In this document: piece after piece, positions 13,814 through 25,470 of the stretch | How the letters are laid out: each line of letters begins with the position of its first letter | Position numbering within the stretch: the stretch's first letter is position 1 | Source of the DNA: Chlorophyllum brunneum | Taxonomy: Eukaryota; Basidiomycota; Agaricomycetes; Agaricales; Agaricaceae | Direction: 5' to 3' | Assembly: GCA_963576785.1 (NCBI GenBank) | Contig: OY756143.1 | Location: 1,550,001-1,614,000, forward strand | Length of the DNA stretch: 64,000 nt | Notes under the pieces: generated by a model | What the model was told of the DNA's origin: nothing | The model's database searches: none | What the model saw: the letters and a program-made list of their open reading frames with translations, nothing else | Made by a program: the position numbers and the translations under genes

Positions 13814-13959
13814 GGGGCGACAGAGAGGAGGCTCTCTCTTTTATTTTATTTCGGTGTCCCACTCCGACCCCTCTTCCGACATCACTTCTCCCATCATCCC
13901 ACGCCCATCTCTATACCTGTTCTGCCTCAGCCTCCTTCCTTGTCGCAAGCACACCCCCC
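13814..13959. promoter_or_regulatory. Short divergent promoter, F-box-like gene / IWS1
   Basis: The two genes are divergent with about 146 bases between assigned starts. The stretch is strongly pyrimidine-rich on the plus strand, as is common just upstream of fungal transcription starts. I see no TATA box or named site. Confidence 0.4.
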
Positions 13960-15344
13960 ATGCCACCACAGGCACGTCTGCCCATCTCTCCCGGTATCTC
14001 CATTCTCATCCTTTTCAGGTCCGCGACCTCGTCCGGGAAGTCTTCGGTGGCTCAGACTCAGAGTTTTCCTCAGACGACGAAGAGGGTAATTTTGTTCTCC
14101 ACTCCCCAGCCCATCCACTCACCCTCTTCCAGAGCTCCAACTCCAGCCGCCCGCTGTTCAGCAGCAGCCCCCCTCTCCAGGGTCGCCCCAACATGAACCC
14201 GCAGAGTCCTCCGGCACAGACTCCGAGGATGACTATGTCCAGGAAAAGCGTGTCCCCATAGGCAAAGCCAAGAAGCGCACACCAGGCAGAAAAGGCCGTC
14301 CCACAGACGATGGCGAAGAGAGACCACTTCAGCGCAAGAGGAAGAGAAAGCCTCCAGTCGAAATAGACCTCAGCGAGCTGCCCCCAGAACAAGGTGAGTC
14401 CACACCCTCTCCCAGTCATCCAATCCTCACCACCACCGCCCAGCTGCAAAGCTACGCCTTGACATGCAAATCGAGGCCATTTTAAAACCAAAAAAGGCGT
14501 CCCGCCAGCGCAAGAAAAAGAACAACGACGAGGTCCTAGATAGTTTTGCTGACGACGAAGTCGCACGACTCCGTGAAGCCATGCTGCACGCAGCAGACGA
14601 GGATATCCGTGCGAACACTGATAAGCTTCCAGCAACCGCCAAGTTGCGCTTGTTACCCGAAGCTATGGAAACTCTTCGAAAGTCAGTCTCCCCATCACCT
14701 GCCAAGCCTTTCATTTCACATGCTTCCTCGACATCTCCCACCCTGAATGTTCCCATTGACATATACCTCTTGTTCTTAGGGCATCTCTAGCACAGTCTAT
14801 GATAGACAACAACCTCCTAGAAGCAGTCAAGCGATGGCTCGAACCCCTTCCAGACAAATCTCTCCCCGCACTCAACATCCAACGCGAACTCTTTTCTAGC
14901 ATCCGCAAAATGGAATTCATCGATACAGCCGTGCTCAAAGAATCCGGTCTCGGCCGTATCGTCCTCTTCTACACAAAATGCAAACGCGTTACACCAGACA
15001 TTACTCGTATTGCAGACGAACTCGTATCATTTTGGTCCAGACCTATCATCAAACGATCAGCTTCCTATAGGGACCGTGTCGTACCCGTCGCCATCGGTGC
15101 CGAAGACACTCCCCAACGCGAACATCTTAACACCATTTTGGCCAGAGCGAGAGAGGAGGACAAAACCCGTGTCAGGAAGAATGCTGTCCAGATCCCCCAA
15201 AGCCAGTTGGGCAACTATACTATTGCTCCAAGATCTAGTGCTACTATTGGAAGGACGAATATGAGTGTCGATGTCGATATCGAAAGGAGAAGGAAGAATG
15301 CCGAGAGGATGAGGAGTTTGACCAGAAAGGTCAATATCAAGTGA
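13960..15344 (+). CDS. IWS1: Transcription elongation factor IWS1 (SPN1)
   Basis: Spliced product: a short head, an acidic segment (GGSDSEFSSDDEEE, then SSGTDSEDDY), a Lys/Arg-rich linker, and a C-terminal TFIIS N-terminal-like (LW) domain. That domain spans DNNLLEAVKRWLEPLPDKSL, NIQRELFSSIRKMEF and ESGLGRIVLFYTKCKRVTPD. IWS1/Spn1 binds Spt6 and RNA polymerase II and helps elongation, mRNA processing and H3K36 methylation. Introns at the acidic-to-basic transition and before ASLAQSMIDNN restore conserved sequence. The extreme N-terminus is the weak point: ATG 13960 plus four codons joins the acidic segment only through a GC-AG intron (13972-14018). The start could therefore be wrong, but the rest is secure. 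Confidence 0.9.
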
Positions 15345-17033
15345 GGGGTTGGAGGCTTTTCTGGTATGGTTTCTTCACTGTCTATCTTGTTGTAATTGTA
15401 GGGTATATTAACACACTATTGACATTCTTCGATTCCTTGGATCGAAATCTAGCAAGTATGAGTCATTCGACAAATCAAATCAACCTCCTGGCCTCGGGGA
15501 TCATCCCCCTCAACGTTCGGCACATGATCCATCAACCAGCATCATTGACTCGACCTCCTGTGCGGTCATACATCCCCATCCACACCCTAATATACCCACA
15601 ACTGCGTAGCAGCCTTTGAGGATAGGGTGCGGCTTGCACCGCACTTTCCTTTAAATATGATGACCGTCGGGATCCGTACTAGTATCGCGCTTATGTGGGG
15701 ATACATATTTCCGAGGCTCCAGGGAATATGGGTAACGATTATTTTATCCTGCAGGGGTACCTAGCTTGTCTTGGATACAACCACAGGGTGACTCTAGTGC
15801 CTGCTGCTACTATTTGTTATTTATTGTTATTAGTCTGTGATTCTTTGAATCACAACATCCGGCCAGCCTTACATCATAGATTATTTCGTTCATGGGTTCG
15901 GAGTGATTGGAACAATGCCTGGGTAAAATTTGAACCGCTGTTTAGAACAATTCCCCAGTGAACACTCTATCTCAAACTTAAACCCAACCAATCAGTACAA
16001 GTTGTTCGCAACAATGAACTATTTACAGAGTGGTTGAATCCCTGGACAGCCTTTACACCCCGAAAGAGTGGTGCCTATCGTGATCATCATCCCGTCACTC
16101 AACCACACAAAGAATAACGTGTTGGTAGAAAGATTCGGACGACACACGTGTAGTCAGAGATTCGAGGGTCCTGCCATCGATGATGGACAAAAGGTCAAAA
16201 GGATCACGACACTTGCCTTGATAACATGGTGGTTCTGCGGAGAGGATCATTGAGAATAGAGAGACTGTGGGTGGAAAGGTCGTCGACCTTGTCCTAGAAT
16301 TTGGAAGCTGATATAACGGACGTTGTAGGAGCAAGCTCCGGTGGGGCCGAGTCCATCAAAATGGGCGAAACCGACAGTAGGGAGTTGAGGGGAAATCAGA
16401 AGAATAGACAAACTAGCAAGTTCTCGCTCGAAGATGCTAACCGCAGCTATTCCGAGCACAATTCGGGGATCATTCTTTGTTCTCCGGTAGGCGACAGCGA
16501 CTCCAATGATGAATCAATCTTCTAGCCGTCGCGCAACTGGGACTGAGCTGCGGCTGAATGGCAGTGGAGTCCTAGGGTGCTCGCTGATTTTCCAGAAGCA
16601 AAAAACCACGAATAAAAGGCGTGAGCTCTCCAAAGATAGTGTGACGATCAGTCACAAGGGGGTAACGCGTTACGAAAGAGGGCACGATGCAGAACACGTT
16701 GCCAGACGGACGAATACAACAAATCCGGATTGGATGCACATGGGAATAAATGGGAGGGAGGACGGAAAAACAGAGAGGCAGAATCTGATGGACGATGATC
16801 AGGGACCACCCCAAAGAAGGAGCGTGGGAGTCTGTATTTGCGGATGTTTGGGGATCGTTGGGGCGTGGATGGGCGTTTGGCTGCCGCCTGTGCACTCGGC
16901 TTGTCGCTCTCGTCGGCGTCGGACTCACACCAGCTGCCCGTCGTTCAGGTCGACCACCTCGCTCTCTGCTTCTATTCTCCTATCATCCAGCCTAATCACT
17001 CACTGCCTCTCCTTCTATTATTTGCCATTATCT
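15345..17033. other. Large intergenic region
   Basis: About 1.7 kb with no supported gene. Several overlapping short frames have no domain, no coherent splicing and inconsistent composition. The final 200 bases are very pyrimidine-rich, consistent with the promoter and 5' leader of the next gene. Confidence 0.4.
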
Positions 17034-18951
17034 ATGCACACTCGACGCGCCCACGCAGTCTCTCCCCTCGCCATCGTCCTCCCCCATCCACCCATCCCTC
17101 GCCGCACTTCCTCAATCCTCTCCTTCAACTCTGCTGCCTCACCTCGCACACCTCGCAGCTGTGGATCGCCCTGCTCATCTATCTTTGTTCCGCCAGCCGC
17201 GAACAGAAAGAGTACAGATAGCTGGAATAGCTCCAACGGGCCTGACGATCTCGAGTGGGAATGGAAGCCAGAACAGGTCTTGTTACTTTCTAGGGTGAGC
17301 GACGCGACTCTTCCGCCATGGGCTTGCCAAGATTAACCTCTCCCCAGACCTTGGATGCTTTACCCGCCCATCTAGTTACACCTTTCAATGGGCCCATTCC
17401 TCCTTCGAATCTCCTTGATAAAATCGCCCGAGGTGTCTCACAAGCTAAGGGGCCGGCTGAATGGCCACACTCCCTCCGTGCTACGCGTGTCAAGCTCATT
17501 GAACTTTCGCGTCTACGCGCCAAAGAACAGGCAGCCGCCGAACAAAAACGCGAAGTCATCCCTGAAGAGCTTGATTACGCGTCGGAGATGGATTCAAACT
17601 ACACTTATCTCCAAGATGGCCTGGAGAAACCTATCACTGCTGGTGCTAAGCGGCCTCTGTATCGCCAGTCGAGCATGGATTTTATGTTGAACGCTGTTGG
17701 AACGGACATAAACACTAACGAACACCTTGCCCGGTGGGTGTTCATTCATCTATACATACCCCAATTCATGCTGATCGATGCACTGACAGTCTCTCGAGTC
17801 GCCTTCAACGTGCTGAGCGTCAAACCACCCACCACCCATACCAACGCTCAACGCGTGCCAATCATTGTGCTTCTCCACCCAGCACCATCCCCTCATTGAT
17901 CAATCCCTCGACCCCGAGCTCTTCCACTCTTAACACACTCTCCTCCATTACTTCGCAACGTCAGGCCATACGTCGGACGGTCTCGTCCGTCTCTTCGTCT
18001 TCGCTGTCCATTATAAGCAATAGCAGCGACGGCATCCTGCCTAACCCTCGTGTCCGACGTCTGATGGAGGATGATGGTTTCGTTCCCGTTCCGCCTCCCA
18101 AGGATGCAGCAGTGCCGAAAAAGGCTGGTGCTAAACGTGCACCATCTTTTGGCGCTCTTGCTCAAGAGGCAAGACGTGAATATCTCGCGCAGCCTCCCGC
18201 TGATAATGTTCATACCTGGAAGCATTCTGGCAATTGCCCTTCATCAGATGAAGAAGAAAGGGTTCGTAACAAGCAGGCAAAAAGGTCCAGGAAACAATCT
18301 ACCCCCTCCCGTGGTGGGGCTACCCCACCACCTGAATCTCCTGCTCCAACCACTCCCATCTCCTCTCCCAAAACGAGAAGATCCAAATCGAAAGCAGGCC
18401 ACCTTCACCCGGAGCCGAACACTGATAATCTTAAAGCGTCCAGGAGCCGCAATGAAACGAGGAGCGAGAATAAAGAGAGGACAAAGGAAAATCTTCAGTC
18501 CTTGGGTAAGGGCAACAGGGTTAAAACCACGAAGAAGCCGCTTCCCATGAATCTGCAGCGAAACCCGAGCATTCTCGGTCCTGAGTTACCTCAAACCTAT
18601 GATATGCCCCCATCACCAGTGCTCACCGTAATGTCAAGCACGACACATACCCGCTCCCCATCGCCCGTAGTGAACGCCTCAAGGGCATTGAAACCTGCCT
18701 TCGCAACCTCGCCCGTCGCCCAATCTTCCATTGGCAAATCTACATTACTGAGCCCGGCACCTGATATCAACGTTAGCCCTACCTTCGAAAAGACCAAAAC
18801 GTTGAGGAGGGTTCGACGACTCGCTCCTGCCCGTCGAATCTCTTTCAGTAGCTTGGTTCCACCTGGCGAAGAGGCCGATGCCGACGGAGAGGGTGATGGT
18901 GAGGAGCAAGGAAGGCGCATCGAGCTTGGTAGCGCCTTTCAACTCCACTGA
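17034..18951 (+). CDS. Large Ser/Pro-rich protein of unknown function
   Basis: Three exons. The intron ending at 17347 links LLLSR to TLDALPAHLVTPF, and the one ending near 17791 links EHLAR to LSSRLQRAE. The likely folded N-terminal part (about residues 50-220) contains DDLEWEWKPEQVLLLSRTLDALP, NGPIPPSNLLDKIARGVSQA and WPHSLRATRVKLIELSRLR. The rest is disordered, with a conserved-looking short block (RRLMEDDGFVPVPPP, then APSFGALAQEARREYL) and many basic and proline-directed patches such as SPKTRRSKSK that could be phosphosites. I do not recognise a named family. A regulatory or nuclear scaffold role would be a guess. The ATG at 17034 opens the frame after a pyrimidine-rich leader and fits the first basic segment. 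Confidence 0.72.
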
Positions 18952-20899
18952 TTATCCCAGTGGTAAATCGTGGCAACTTCCAGGCCACATTGTATATATT
19001 GTATCGTCTTCATTCTCCACGGCCACTAAAACACATCATGAACCACTACATCCACCTACATCAACCACAATATCCCGTGTATCGTACTCACCCCCATCCT
19101 ACCCCCACATGGACCTTACACCAACCCCTCTAGTCCTTATATTCTTCGTATTTCTGAACACATCGCTCCTTTACAACCACCCCCCCACAAACCAGGATCA
19201 ACAGATTCAGCCCGTCTGGTAGTTACTTGCCTGTGTTTCTTGACACCTCGTCCACTTCCGCTCCCATCCATTTACCTCCCCTTTAGCTGGCCTTCACTGT
19301 GGATCAACCCCCTTATCTCCACCTGCATCCGTTAATCCGGATCCTTTGGCTTCAGCGACCATCTGTTCCCAGCTCAGATTAAACTGGCACACATACACCA
19401 ATCCACACTCCCTACTTCCTTAATAGCCACACTTTCCACACTCATTTTCGCTTGCATTTATTGGATAATTATCGTCATGGTGCTGTTGTCGATACACCTG
19501 CTCCATACCTCGGATTTCTTTTTACCCTGATTTGTAGTGGGGTATGATCTAGACGCTCAAGGATTTGCTTCGACGGCGCTTTTTCGCCTATCACATTTTC
19601 TGGCGCAATCATTCCCCCATCTACTCATTTCGAACTACACTCCTTTCACTTGTGCCTACGCCCACATTCTCTGGATTTCTCTTCTCTCCATCTGTCATCC
19701 CGTCTTCTTTGCACATTGGCATGGAACTGTTCGCTTGGACGAGCGTGTGTAACACCATTTTTTTTCCCGATCATCAATTCTTGAACGCTCCCTTTTTCCC
19801 TCGCTTCGTCTTCCCGCAACTTTCTTTTCCACTTGGCTTCAAAAAGGGCACAATACATGCCCTCCTTCATCTATTTTCTTCGCTCTGAGTATCTAGAGTT
19901 CGACTGGTCGGTTCTCTCTGGTCTTCATCATGTGCCTTCTTCATTCCCGCACGGTTCGGTTTCTGGCCACATTTGTTTATACCGGCATTGAGTAATATAT
20001 CATTGGTCTAGCGGAATCGGTTTTCAATCTCCTCATTACCTTAATGATCTGTGCACTCCCGTGATGTAGCGCATCTCTGGATTAATAGATCTTAGTGGCG
20101 GAATACGTGTATATACATAGCTGCGAGCATTGTATGCTCATATATAGTCTCAACTCTTCTCGATCCTTTTTGTGCCGTTGATTTCAGCGTTCAGCCCTCA
20201 CCTCTCCGAAGCATGGAAGCGGGGCGTCGGCCATTAGAAAGTTACCTGGACAGAAGACATGCATACGATGCGGTCTCTCTTTCAGTCATGGACCAGACTT
20301 TTCTCCGCCGAATCCCAGGGATATTCTCGTTTCACTGCTAATTTTACTGCCTTTGATGCCTCGAGATAATTCGAATACCATGATATAGATTCGGGCTTTT
20401 ATTCTAGCCGACGCCGGGGTGACAGTCTACAGAAGCCCACTTTCAAATGGGATAGATAATTATACAACTGCCATCCGAATCATATTATCCGGAAGTCACC
20501 TCTATCAGGGACTCTGTCTGCCATCTGTTCCTACGACCACCATCAGGACAGGACTAAGCATAACGTATGCGTGAAGTCTGATGTCGAACAACATATAGTG
20601 ATCGCATAGCATTTGTCCTCACATTTCCCGCCAGTTATACAGTGATCAAGCTTACCAGGGGGTTACTAGTGATAGAGCAGGACGTTCGGAAAACCAGGTG
20701 CTTGAAGATACAGGAAGCTTCGAGGGTATATGAATCATCCGTATCAACGGGGAACAACCGAGAACCATCCCTGGAGATAGAGTGTCCCCCCCCCCCACGG
20801 AGGTGAGGGCGGTAGACTTGACGGACGTACTGCGTAATAGAACGGACCTTTAATACAATGATGGTCCTAAATCAAAACGGACGAAGCAGATACTCACGA
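18952..20899. other. Long intergenic region with pyrimidine-rich plus strand
   Basis: Nearly 2 kb without a supported gene, between the stop of the preceding gene and the converging CHAT pseudogene. From about 19000 to 20100 the plus strand is markedly rich in C and T, with short T runs and poor coding character. This looks like a long 3' untranslated region or decayed sequence rather than a coding gene. A short C run sits at about 20788. Confidence 0.4.
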
Positions 20900-23800
20900 C
20901 TAAACACCGATATCAATGAACGGTACCCAACGATGTGGGGGTGTGCCCATGTCCCGTAAACGATTGACCGCCTTCTGAAGTGCCTCCGCGCTATCGGCCA
21001 CAGTCCTCTCACTGTCGGCCATAAATAGATGTTCATAGACGACTTTCGCAACTATCGGTCCGTCGTCATCGTTTATCGACCATAATGTTGCCACGGCTGC
21101 TTTGAACCCAGCAAACAGCATCCCCCCAGCAAGGTGCAACGACTCGTTTGACATCGTGGTGTCTCCCGTCGCCATCTCGCAGGCTGAGAGGAACACGAAT
21201 TCTGCATGCGGGAGAGGTATGGCGAGAAGCTGCTTTAAATAAAGCTTTCCGTCGTACAGAAGCAAACAACTATTCAAAGGTTCCTTCGGATTGCGTTGTT
21301 GACCATGACAGGCCAAATGCAACCACTCTGATTCGGGGAGTACACCCAGAACCTTGCTAGTAACCACTTCGTCGTTCGTAAGGATGGATGTACGAGATAT
21401 GCTTTCCCTGATTGCTTTGATCTCCTTGGTGACGTTGGGGAGAGGTGGTAGCTTGCCATCGGGAAATGCAAATAACAGTTACCTTCGAGTCAGCGGTAAC
21501 CTTGTCTTGACGGTTTCCGCTGCGTATGAGGCCATTCAGTGTGGAAGTGTAAGAGGGAATGAATCTGTTTGGTGGTCCCGCGGCATGTACAGGGAGGTAA
21601 GTTGATGGACCTGTCAGACACCACCAAAGCCTCCCACTAGTTATGCCATTCTGGACAACGTGAGCAACATTCTCACCCATTAATAGACAACATACATTTC
21701 GTAAAACATCATAAATCGGAGAGACAACCATAATGTACAGCCATTCAAGAACCTCGTCGAGCATGGCCCGATCATGGCTGTCTTGTCGACACGCAACACG
21801 ACCAGCACGGTCGATGTTACCAAAGTCGCTCGTATGGATTCCTAATCCTTCCAGAGCCTTTTTGAGACGTCCATGTTGGGTTTGGAGAATATGCGTGTTA
21901 ACCTTCCAGAGGCGGAGGTGAAGCACAGGCGTATAAGAATTGAGTATGATGAGTGTATCGCAGCGGCTGCTGGTGCAACTGATCATTATCATTACTACAG
22001 GACCTTGAGATGCGGCCTCTCGCAATTTTGAGAATGGCAGAGGGAGGAGAAAGTGCTCAAAGTCAGGGAGGTCTCTGACTAGCTTCAAAAGGGTGTCCCT
22101 CTCGAGGGCGAGTTTCCTCATCCGATCTGAGTTCTGAGAGGTGGATCTGCCAATGTTCTCCTCGCTGCCGTCGCGTGTGAAAATGGCGAATTGCTGCAGT
22201 TCTGAAGAGATGCTACTGAGGTTTTCTGCGAGATCGGGATGACGCGTTCCAAAATTGATAGATCTGCCCGGAGGTCGAGGAGTTGGTTGAAAGTGATCAA
22301 CAAGCTCTGCTCGAGAAATTGGAGGGCTGTTTCATAGAATTTATTATCAATGCAAGAAACGATGGCGTCGGATGACATCTTCGCGACCTCGTACTTGAGA
22401 AGTGCCTCATGCCGAGTAGTGATGTTGGTTCCAAGCCAAAGAAGAGCCGGAAGGATTCCAAATGCATGTGTCTATGCATCCAATACTTCAGGGGATGACA
22501 GGGAATCAGCAAAAGTCGCCCACTTCCGGGCGAGCTGCCACTGAATATCCGGGTTTGAACCGGTAAAACGCGGTGCACGCCGGTAAGTCTCGAAGGTTAA
22601 GTTCTTGGTCGCTTCTTCACGGTCCAGGGCGAACTTCTAGGAGTATATCTCAGCTAGAACCATGTATCGTTGAGCACCAGAGAAATGGTCGTCCGGGGTA
22701 GTATTCGTTCCAGCCAGTGAGAGCTGAAGTGCAGACTCTAGGTCGTTTTCCTCTCGTAACCAGATGTATCTATTGAAGTAGTGCAGAGCTAGGGAGCCTT
22801 GCATCGCAGGAAGGTCAGGGTCAATCAACCTTTCACCGGCTGTAACTGCTTTTTGCATCCATGTCAAAATGGCGTCTCGAGTTTCGGGTTCTCCGAAATA
22901 CTGGTAACGCGTAGAATGGAGGGATCCCATGGTCCTGTAGCGAGCCGGAAGGTCCAGACTTCCCTGTGGAGTTGCGTCGAGGACTTCTTGCATCAGTGCC
23001 ATGGCATGGTTGAGATCCCTTACGTCGCGGAAGACGTGGACTCTTGCTTCATACAACAGGACGAGGTTGTGAAGGAAATCGGAGCGCAAAGTAGTGCTGG
23101 TTGGGGAACCTTCAAGAGCAAAACGTCCCCATCGCAATGCACTTTCTAGGTGCTGAGCATCCCGGTGGCGACGGTATCGATGGAAGTGGAGGATTGAAAG
23201 GCCGAGCTGCTGGAAGGGGAGCTCGTCATGGCCTTCCGGGAGTATGTCCACAGCGAATGCACATAGATCCGTGGCCAGCTCAAGGTCGGATATAAACCCG
23301 AACCTGCGATAGAAATACAGGTATATTGTAGCCTGGTGGCCTTTATAAAGGCCGAGCTGGGGTTCTTCCCCGAGGGCTGTGCTTGTGGCGTCCTTGGAGT
23401 GCTGAAGAGCTCGCTGGAGGTCAGTGATATCGTCGTATTTACGATATTTCCAGAGAAACTGTTGACTGGTGATGTGGGAGAACTGGGGGAAGTAATGGTG
23501 GTTCCGGGGGAACTTATTCATCGCTTGCAAAGCCAGGCGGACGGCAGAGTTCAGATCACCAGGTGCCTTGACCCGTTCGTATCTTGCTCCATAAGAGAGT
23601 GCCAAACCCATCGTTATAGTCATGCTCTCCGTTGTTCCGTCATGTGTAGCTTCCAGTGCCCTCTTATTCAGACGAATTGCGCGATCTATGTCACCAATGT
23701 CGTGTTTTAACACAATTCTTCTGTTATGGATATCATGATGGCATTCTGGAGTACCGTCAAGAGACATGGCACCCCAATGTATCCCAGAATCGAGATGATC

Positions 23801-24328
23801 TGGATGTCTGGTGGCGGAGTACAAACGATGATAGGTCAACACGAATCATATTCATCCACCATACCCTGTGGGTACTATTGTCGTCCAACGTGGCCAGGAC
23901 ATGATGCTGCAGGGATAGTGAGGTATTCAGATCATCGAGTTTTCCGAAGCGGGCATGAAGTCTGAGGTATGACACAACTAAGTTCTGTCGGTGCCAGTCG
24001 AGGTCGGGATCATGGGGAGAAACGTTAGCCAGAGCAGATTTCTGTAACAAAGTGGCCAAGTAGATATCCCAGGCCCTTCCTCGTTGCTCGTACCGGTTCC
24101 GCAAGGAGACAGCGAGTCGTTATTGATAGTGGGCCAGTCTCGGGTGGTCACTTGGGGTTGCGGATAGGGCGAGCACCGAAAATCGAATGGATTCTCGAAT
24201 ACGTGCAGGTAGAACATGGCAAGCGGTGGCGCCAGAAATTGTTCGATGGCGGCCAAACTAACACTGGGCAAGTTAAGCATACAGCAAAGAAGGCTCTCAT
24301 TATGTTGCGGTGGATGCATGTGCCCCAT
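20900..24328 (-). pseudogene. Decayed TPR-CHAT protein gene
   Basis: The minus strand encodes tandem TPR-like repeats (about 22640-24100), a helical linker, and a CHAT (caspase HetF-associated with TPRs) domain. The domain includes RLWWCLTGP and PVHAAG, the catalytic-type ESEWLHLACHG motif (His) and VFLSACEMATGD (Cys), then LAGGMLFAGFKAAVATLWS, ending at 20900. TPR-CHAT proteins are abundant in agaricomycetes and are related to caspase-like peptidases. The reading frame is broken several times: TAG stops within conserved sequence at 22637 and 22472, and frame changes near 23840, 22246 and 21472. No introns explain these. The His and Cys residues of the CHAT core survive. The original start is not clear, and sequencing error could account for a single shift but not for all breaks. 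Confidence 0.8.
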
Positions 24329-24951
24329 TTCGGCCTCGGAGGATCCAACTGAAAATCAAGCTATGAATAAAGAGTGGGGTGTACCTACCAAGTGATCAAG
24401 CTGGTCGTGGTCCAACTTGAACACAGTCGTGACGCCCAGGCATTGCATACAATGCCTTGTGCTTAAAAGGACGAAGGGGGATCATGTCACTGCAACCCAA
24501 TTAAGAATTGTTGTCACACCAATGTTTTAACGAATCCATGGCTTCCATAACATACAACCCACAGGCCAATTCCACTCCTGTACTTCTCCCCCCTCAAACG
24601 GGTTGGATGCACATTTTTCCGTGCAGTAACATTCTATTGACGGTATCGAGATGGCCAGCAGCCCACACATCCTCATGAAGCCAAGGAAGGATGGACTAAA
24701 TATTGAAATGGTAGCTATGGGCGCAAGGCAAATCTCCAGCTCGTCCCTTCGATATTTATAATCGGTACTTAGCAGAGTGTAAAGAAAAACTACAGGGCAA
24801 CAACATGGGAGGATATTAGGAGCGGAAGGAATTATGCCTCGTCTAAGATTCTTTCAGCACGTAAATAAACAATATTCCACAAATATATTCAAGTAAGACT
24901 CACAGTATCTGATCCGACAACTCCGTTTCTAGCCAAAGCTTCATATTTTGC
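24329..24951. other. Intergenic spacer
   Basis: About 600 bases between the 5' side of the TPR-CHAT pseudogene and the 3' end of the small mitochondrial-type gene. No coding or structured element is apparent. Confidence 0.35.
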
Positions 24952-25271
24952 TTACTCGTCCGCGGCTGCTCCTGCCTGTACCCTCCGCTGGCGAATCTCC
25001 TCCCGTTTCTGGGCGAGTAGTTCGGCTGCCCGGTTATCCCATTTGTATGCCCAGTATCCCGCATACCCAAAGACAGCCATTGCGATAACATGGCCTCCAG
25101 GATCTATAGTGGAAGAATTCATACCGTGAGCAACAGTCGGCGTTCCAGAGCTGGAGCAGAGATCCACGACCACGCACTGTCAAAAAGGTTTCTCTTCTGA
25201 ATTCCAAGCTGGCCGAAGCGTGTTGCAAGACCAAAGAGGGAGAAGCCAACGATATTTGAAAGTAAAGGCAT
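24952..25271 (-). CDS. Small mitochondrial membrane protein, complex I-accessory-like
   Basis: Two exons (intron removed between LFD and NPGGHVIAM) give about 85 residues. The pattern is LLSNIVGFSLFGLATRFGQLGIQKR, then a second hydrophobic stretch (HVIAMAVFGYAGYWAYKW), then a charged amphipathic tail (LLAQKREEIRQRRVQAG). This FGLA-R-QLGI-R layout followed by a membrane helix resembles the fungal NUXM/14 kDa-type accessory subunits of NADH:ubiquinone oxidoreductase, which sit in the membrane arm. The assignment is by pattern only. No cleavable presequence is obvious. It is transcribed divergently from the TPR gene over about 200 bases. Confidence 0.62.
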
Positions 25272-25470
25272 ATTTGTGGCAACAACGGGTGAGTTCGCGA
25301 CGACGTTCAGCAAATCCTTGACAACAGAGCCAAAGAGATCGTACAGCCACGTGAATACAAATTGATTCCCCTTTTAGGACGTCTTTTGGCACCCATTTAG
25401 CAAGTAATTGTTCACAGCTTGTCCGTGCCATCTCCCGAAAGACCTCCCCTTCCCTTTTCCATCGATTACT
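25272..25470. promoter_or_regulatory. Shared divergent promoter
   Basis: About 200 bases lie between the divergent start codons of the small mitochondrial-type gene and the TPR gene. A pyrimidine-rich tract just before 25470 (tcccttttcc) fits the initiation region of the plus-strand gene. Confidence 0.4.

Noticed and set aside
13496..14261. Plus-strand frames across the start of the F-box-like gene
   Set aside because: They are antisense to the first exon of the F-box-like gene; only the IWS1 exon from 14019 on has family support.
19537..19888. Overlapping short plus-strand frames rich in Phe and Ser
   Set aside because: They arise from the pyrimidine-rich composition, overlap one another and have no domain or splice logic.
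22472..22640. Explaining the CHAT-gene stops by introns
   Set aside because: The homology runs through both stops without a gap and there are no nearby GT-AG pairs that would remove them cleanly.
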